Part shown: in pieces, positions 61,523 to 64,000 of the stretch
Layout of the letters: each line of letters opens with the position of its first letter
Numbering within the stretch: the first letter of the stretch is position 1
Source: Streptomyces sp. P9-A4
Lineage (GTDB): Bacteria > Actinomycetota > Actinomycetes > Streptomycetales > Streptomycetaceae
Assembly: GCF_036634195.1 (NCBI RefSeq)
Contig: NZ_JAZIFY010000001.1
Span: 1,312,501-1,376,500 of the forward strand
DNA length: 64,000 bases
Reading direction: 5' to 3'
Notes under the pieces: generated by a model
What the model was told of the DNA's origin: nothing
The model's input: the letters and a program-made list of their open reading frames with translations, nothing else
Database searches by the model: none
Translations under genes and position numbers: made by a program

Positions 61523-62863
61523 TCAGGCGATCAGCAGGCCGATGCCGCCGAGGGTGTACGCGATCATCAGCACGAACAGCGGGAGTTGTCCGGCGACGGC
61601 GCGGTCGGGCGGGAACAGGCGGACCGACCGGTCGTGGGCGGCGATCACACCGAGGACGTGACCGGTGACGATCGCCGAGACCTGGAGCGTCGCGAGGCCG
61701 CCGGGGCCCAGTGGCGGGGCGGGTGCGAGGGCGTTGTCAGTGCCCCCTGCCAAGATGACCGTGCGTGGCCCTTCGGTGACGAAGAGCGAGAAGTAGTGGG
61801 CGACGAGATAGCCGAGGGCGATGGGCAGGAGCGAGTGGGCGAAGGAGGTGAGCGGGTTGGTGACGGTGCGGTTCACGAGGCGCAGGGCGCCCGCGCAGAG
61901 TCCGTAGCAGGCGGCGGCGAGGGCGACGGCGGCGAGGAGGCCGAGGGTGGCCGTGGGGGCGGGTCCGAGGGGTGAGGTCTGGAGGGTGGTGATCCAGCGG
62001 GGATTGTCGGAGAGGCCGTCGTAGGCGGTGGAGCCGAGGAGGACACAGACGGTGGCGACGAGGCCGGGCGTCTGCGGGGTGGCGTCGAGGCCGTGGAAGG
62101 GGGAGCGGACGACCAGCCGGCCGTCGGCCCGACGGCCCAGCGGGGAGAGCCGGGCGAGAAGGGAGGAGTAGACCTCGAAGGGGTCGGCGTGGGCGAACCA
62201 GGTGGCGCCGTAGCGGGCGGCGCCGAGGAGCTGGACGGAGGTGTGGATGCCGAGGGCGACGAGGAGGGTGACCGTGGAGGTGTTGTCGGGGACGACGAGT
62301 TCGAGCCAGGTGAAGAGGAGGAGTCCGGCGGCGGCGGGGCGGATGCCGAGGGCGGCGGGGAGGGGGCGGGGAGTTCGCGGCGGGTGAAGGGAGTGGAGGG
62401 CGCGCAGGGGGTTGAGGAGGCGCCAGACGGGGCCGAGGAGGAGGGAGGCGGGGACGAGTCCGACCCAGAGGAGGACGTAGAGGGCGCCGGGGGCGGGGTT
62501 GCGGTCCGGGTCGTCGGGGCCGAAGAGGAGGTGGAGGAGGACGACGAGGGCGCCGGCGGCGCCGAGGAGACGGAGGGCGGTACGGGTGGCGGGGGCGTCG
62601 GCCACCCGTTGGAGGGCGGCGGGGAGCGGGCGGCCCGACCGGTCGCCGCGGAAGCGGGAGGTGGACCAGAGCAGGCCGAGGGCGAGGAAGGAGATGAGGA
62701 GCGCGGCGAAGGCGCCCGCGTAGGCGTAGAACGGCGAGAGGGGGAGGTCGTGTTGTGAGCCGATGCCGTGGGCGAGCGGTATCCCGACCACGGGGGCGGG
62801 GGCCTGGGCGGCCCCGGCGCCCCAGGCGGCCTGGGCGGCCGCCTGGGTGAGGGGTCCGGTCAT
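61523..62863 (-). CDS. Polytopic membrane protein of unknown function
   Basis: A 446-residue integral membrane protein with about 11 helices. Polar segments such as HGIGSQHDLPLSPFYAYAG near the start and FAHADPFEVYSSLLARLSPLG in the middle are conserved-looking. Its start overlaps the lipoprotein gene's stop by 4 bp, so both belong to one operon with the gene running off the window. A role in metal or redox chemistry at the membrane is possible given the cupredoxin-like partner. I do not recognise the family by name. Confidence 0.82.
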   Translation of the reverse strand: MTGPLTQAAAQAAWGAGAAQAPAPVVGIPLAHGIGSQHDLPLSPFYAYAGAFAALLISFLALGLLWSTSRFRGDRSGRPLPAALQRVADAPATRTALRLLGAAGALVVLLHLLFGPDDPDRNPAPGALYVLLWVGLVPASLLLGPVWRLLNPLRALHSLHPPRTPRPLPAALGIRPAAAGLLLFTWLELVVPDNTSTVTLLVALGIHTSVQLLGAARYGATWFAHADPFEVYSSLLARLSPLGRRADGRLVVRSPFHGLDATPQTPGLVATVCVLLGSTAYDGLSDNPRWITTLQTSPLGPAPTATLGLLAAVALAAACYGLCAGALRLVNRTVTNPLTSFAHSLLPIALGYLVAHYFSLFVTEGPRTVILAGGTDNALAPAPPLGPGGLATLQVSAIVTGHVLGVIAAHDRSVRLFPPDRAVAGQLPLFVLMIAYTLGGIGLLIA

Positions 62864-63726
62864 CGGACGACGAGTTGGGTGAGCACGAGTCCGGACTCGT
62901 GGGTCTCCACCTCGAAGAGACCGGTGCGGTCGACCGTGAAGGTGAGGGTCGCGGGTGTGCCGGGGGTGAGGGGCAGTTCACGGTCGTAGCCGTGGACGTG
63001 GACGGTGTCGGCGCGGTCGCCGGTCACCCGGAGGGTGAGGCGTTCGCCCTTCTTGAGCTCGATGCGGGAAGGGGGTGGCGCGACGGTCTTGCCGGTGATG
63101 GTGAGGGTGACGGTGCGGCCGGGTTCGGGCACGGGGGAAGCGGTCGGGCGGGGGCTCGGCGAGGTGGCGGAGGGAGAGGCGACGGGAGGGGAGGTGGCCT
63201 GGCCGGGGCCCGAGGTGGTGGGGCCGGCGCCCAGGCGGAGGGTGGCCTGGACGGGGGCGCCGGCGACGGCCCAGACCGTGTGGTCGTCGGCGTGGAGCCG
63301 GACGGTCAGGGTGTGGGCGCCGGGCGGTACGTACCCCCAGGGGCCGTAGAGGCGGGCGGTCTCCTTGCCGTCGACGAGGAGGCGGGCGTGGCCGCGGCCC
63401 GGGAGGGCCGCGCCGCCGGTGCTCTCGGGGGTGAAGCGGAACCTCTCCACGACGAGGTGGACGTTCCAGCCGCCCTCGCTGTCGGGAAGGGCGTCGGCGC
63501 GGACGGTGGGCGCGTCCGTCGTGGGCAGTTCCCTGAGCCGGTGCCCGGCCTCGTCCCGGGCCGGGAGCAGGGTGCCGCTGCTTCCGGTGTCCTCCTGGTG
63601 GCTGGTTCCGGGCTTGTGGTGGGTGGTGGCCCGGCCGCCGCAGCCCACCAGGGTCACGGCGGCGGCGAGGACGAGCGCCAGCGGCGCGAGGGGGAGGCGG
63701 GGCGTGGCCCGCCGCGTGCGGGTCAC
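62860..63726 (-). CDS. Lipoprotein with cupredoxin-like domain
   Basis: A 288-residue lipoprotein. The lipobox LVGC places the lipidated Cys at residue 29. The N-terminal half holds a beta-sandwich (RFRFTPESTGGAALPGRGHA, PPGAHTLTVRLHADDHTVWA), then a Ser/Pro/Thr linker and a C-terminal cupredoxin-like fold with THVHGYDRELP-type residues (VHVHGYDREL) and FEVETHESG. A GTG at 63726 overlaps the upstream stop by GTGA. Copper binding is possible but the usual Cys-His-Met set is not obvious. Confidence 0.83.
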   Translation of the reverse strand: MTRTRRATPRLPLAPLALVLAAAVTLVGCGGRATTHHKPGTSHQEDTGSSGTLLPARDEAGHRLRELPTTDAPTVRADALPDSEGGWNVHLVVERFRFTPESTGGAALPGRGHARLLVDGKETARLYGPWGYVPPGAHTLTVRLHADDHTVWAVAGAPVQATLRLGAGPTTSGPGQATSPPVASPSATSPSPRPTASPVPEPGRTVTLTITGKTVAPPPSRIELKKGERLTLRVTGDRADTVHVHGYDRELPLTPGTPATLTFTVDRTGLFEVETHESGLVLTQLVVR

Positions 63727-64000
63727 GCCGTCCCCTCCTCGTGCGGCCGGGCCTCGGAGGGCGCGGAACCGGGGGCGGGAGCACGACCGGAGCCGGAGCC
63801 GCTTCGGGAATCGGAGCCGGAGTCGGAGCCGGACGGGGAGCCGGACCGGGAGCCCTCGGGTGCGGAGCCGGACCCCGGCACGGCTGCCAGTTCGGCTTCG
63901 GGGGTGGGCGGGTTTTCGGGTGACGGGTTCGGGGTGCGGGCGCCGGCGGCGACCACGGCCCACAGGACCCACACCACGCCGAGGAGCAGGCGGAGCCAGG
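63723..64000 (-). CDS. C-terminal part of a membrane-linked protein, 5' end outside the window
   Basis: The frame is open to the window edge and reads a hydrophobic stretch (WLRLLLGVVWVLWAVVAAG) followed by a Ser/Gly/Pro/Glu-rich hydrophilic tail coded by a GGAGCCGGA-type repeat. This is the C-terminal end of a protein whose start lies beyond 64000, or a short protein starting at a GTG at 63977. Its stop overlaps the lipoprotein GTG, so all three genes are coupled. Confidence 0.6.
   Translation of the reverse strand, partial: WLRLLLGVVWVLWAVVAAGARTPNPSPENPPTPEAELAAVPGSGSAPEGSRSGSPSGSDSGSDSRSGSGSGRAPAPGSAPSEARPHEEGTA

Noticed and set aside
58593..61661. A 1022-codon open frame on the plus strand
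   Set aside because: It is antisense to the molybdopterin oxidoreductase and TetR genes and has shadow composition (Gly/Val/Glu/Arg-rich, no domains).

Overview
The window reads as chromosomal DNA of a Streptomyces. Supporting features are the very high G+C with strong third-position bias, two chaplin genes, mycothiol genes, an F420-type LLM enzyme, many TetR regulators, a class F sortase, and a gene order that from memory follows the S. coelicolor SCO1663 to about SCO1750 stretch (mshC, chpC/chpH, gntR-gntK-gntP, soxR). The species cannot be named from the sequence alone.

Layout. 1-9.3 kb: the 5' part of mshC with its conserved actinobacterial companions, a CorA transporter, a ferritin-like protein, an F420-type LLM oxidoreductase, an aldo-keto reductase, and a RecD2-like protein whose helicase motifs have decayed. 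9.3-13.4 kb: a 160-bp palindromic element, the chaplins chpC and chpH, an M20 peptidase and tRNA-Leu(GAG). 13.5-19 kb: a pseudouridine synthase, the mycothiol-dependent formaldehyde dehydrogenase with a partner MBL hydrolase, and the gluconate regulator, kinase and permease. 19.5-22.7 kb: a probable steroid module (KstD-like dehydrogenase divergent from a TetR gene and a 20-beta-hydroxysteroid dehydrogenase orthologue). 22.8-30 kb: housekeeping and membrane genes, then an APH-like kinase plus acyl-CoA dehydrogenase pair (a split form of eukaryotic ACAD10/11) with a TetR and an SDR gene. 30-35 kb: three exported or hydrolytic enzymes and a 23-bp tandem array. 35-42 kb: soxR, MaoC, TetR and acyl-CoA dehydrogenase genes, transporters, and a gamma-butyrolactone-receptor-like regulator carrying a TTA codon.

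The main discovery lies at 45,957-52,136. A tightly overlapping operon encodes, in order, a PLP enzyme of the arginine oxidase/hydroxylase type, a small PIN-like protein, a DapA-family aldolase, a heme-oxygenase-like diiron N-oxygenase with all seven SznF-type metal ligands, a Rieske ferredoxin, an NCS1 permease and a phthalate-dioxygenase-type reductase. The first four match, in order and family, RohP-RohQ-RohR-RohS of the azomycin (2-nitroimidazole) pathway: L-arginine to 4-hydroxy-2-ketoarginine, then guanidinoacetaldehyde, 2-aminoimidazole and 2-nitroimidazole. The last three genes look like a dedicated electron supply and a transporter. Strong hairpins bound the operon on both sides.

52-64 kb: an alcohol/aldehyde dehydrogenase pair, a class F sortase with a secreted partner, a CitMHS transporter, a molybdopterin oxidoreductase with a TetR gene, and a three-gene membrane/lipoprotein operon that runs off the window. 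Several inverted repeats recur at promoters of different genes, pointing to small TetR regulons inside the window.
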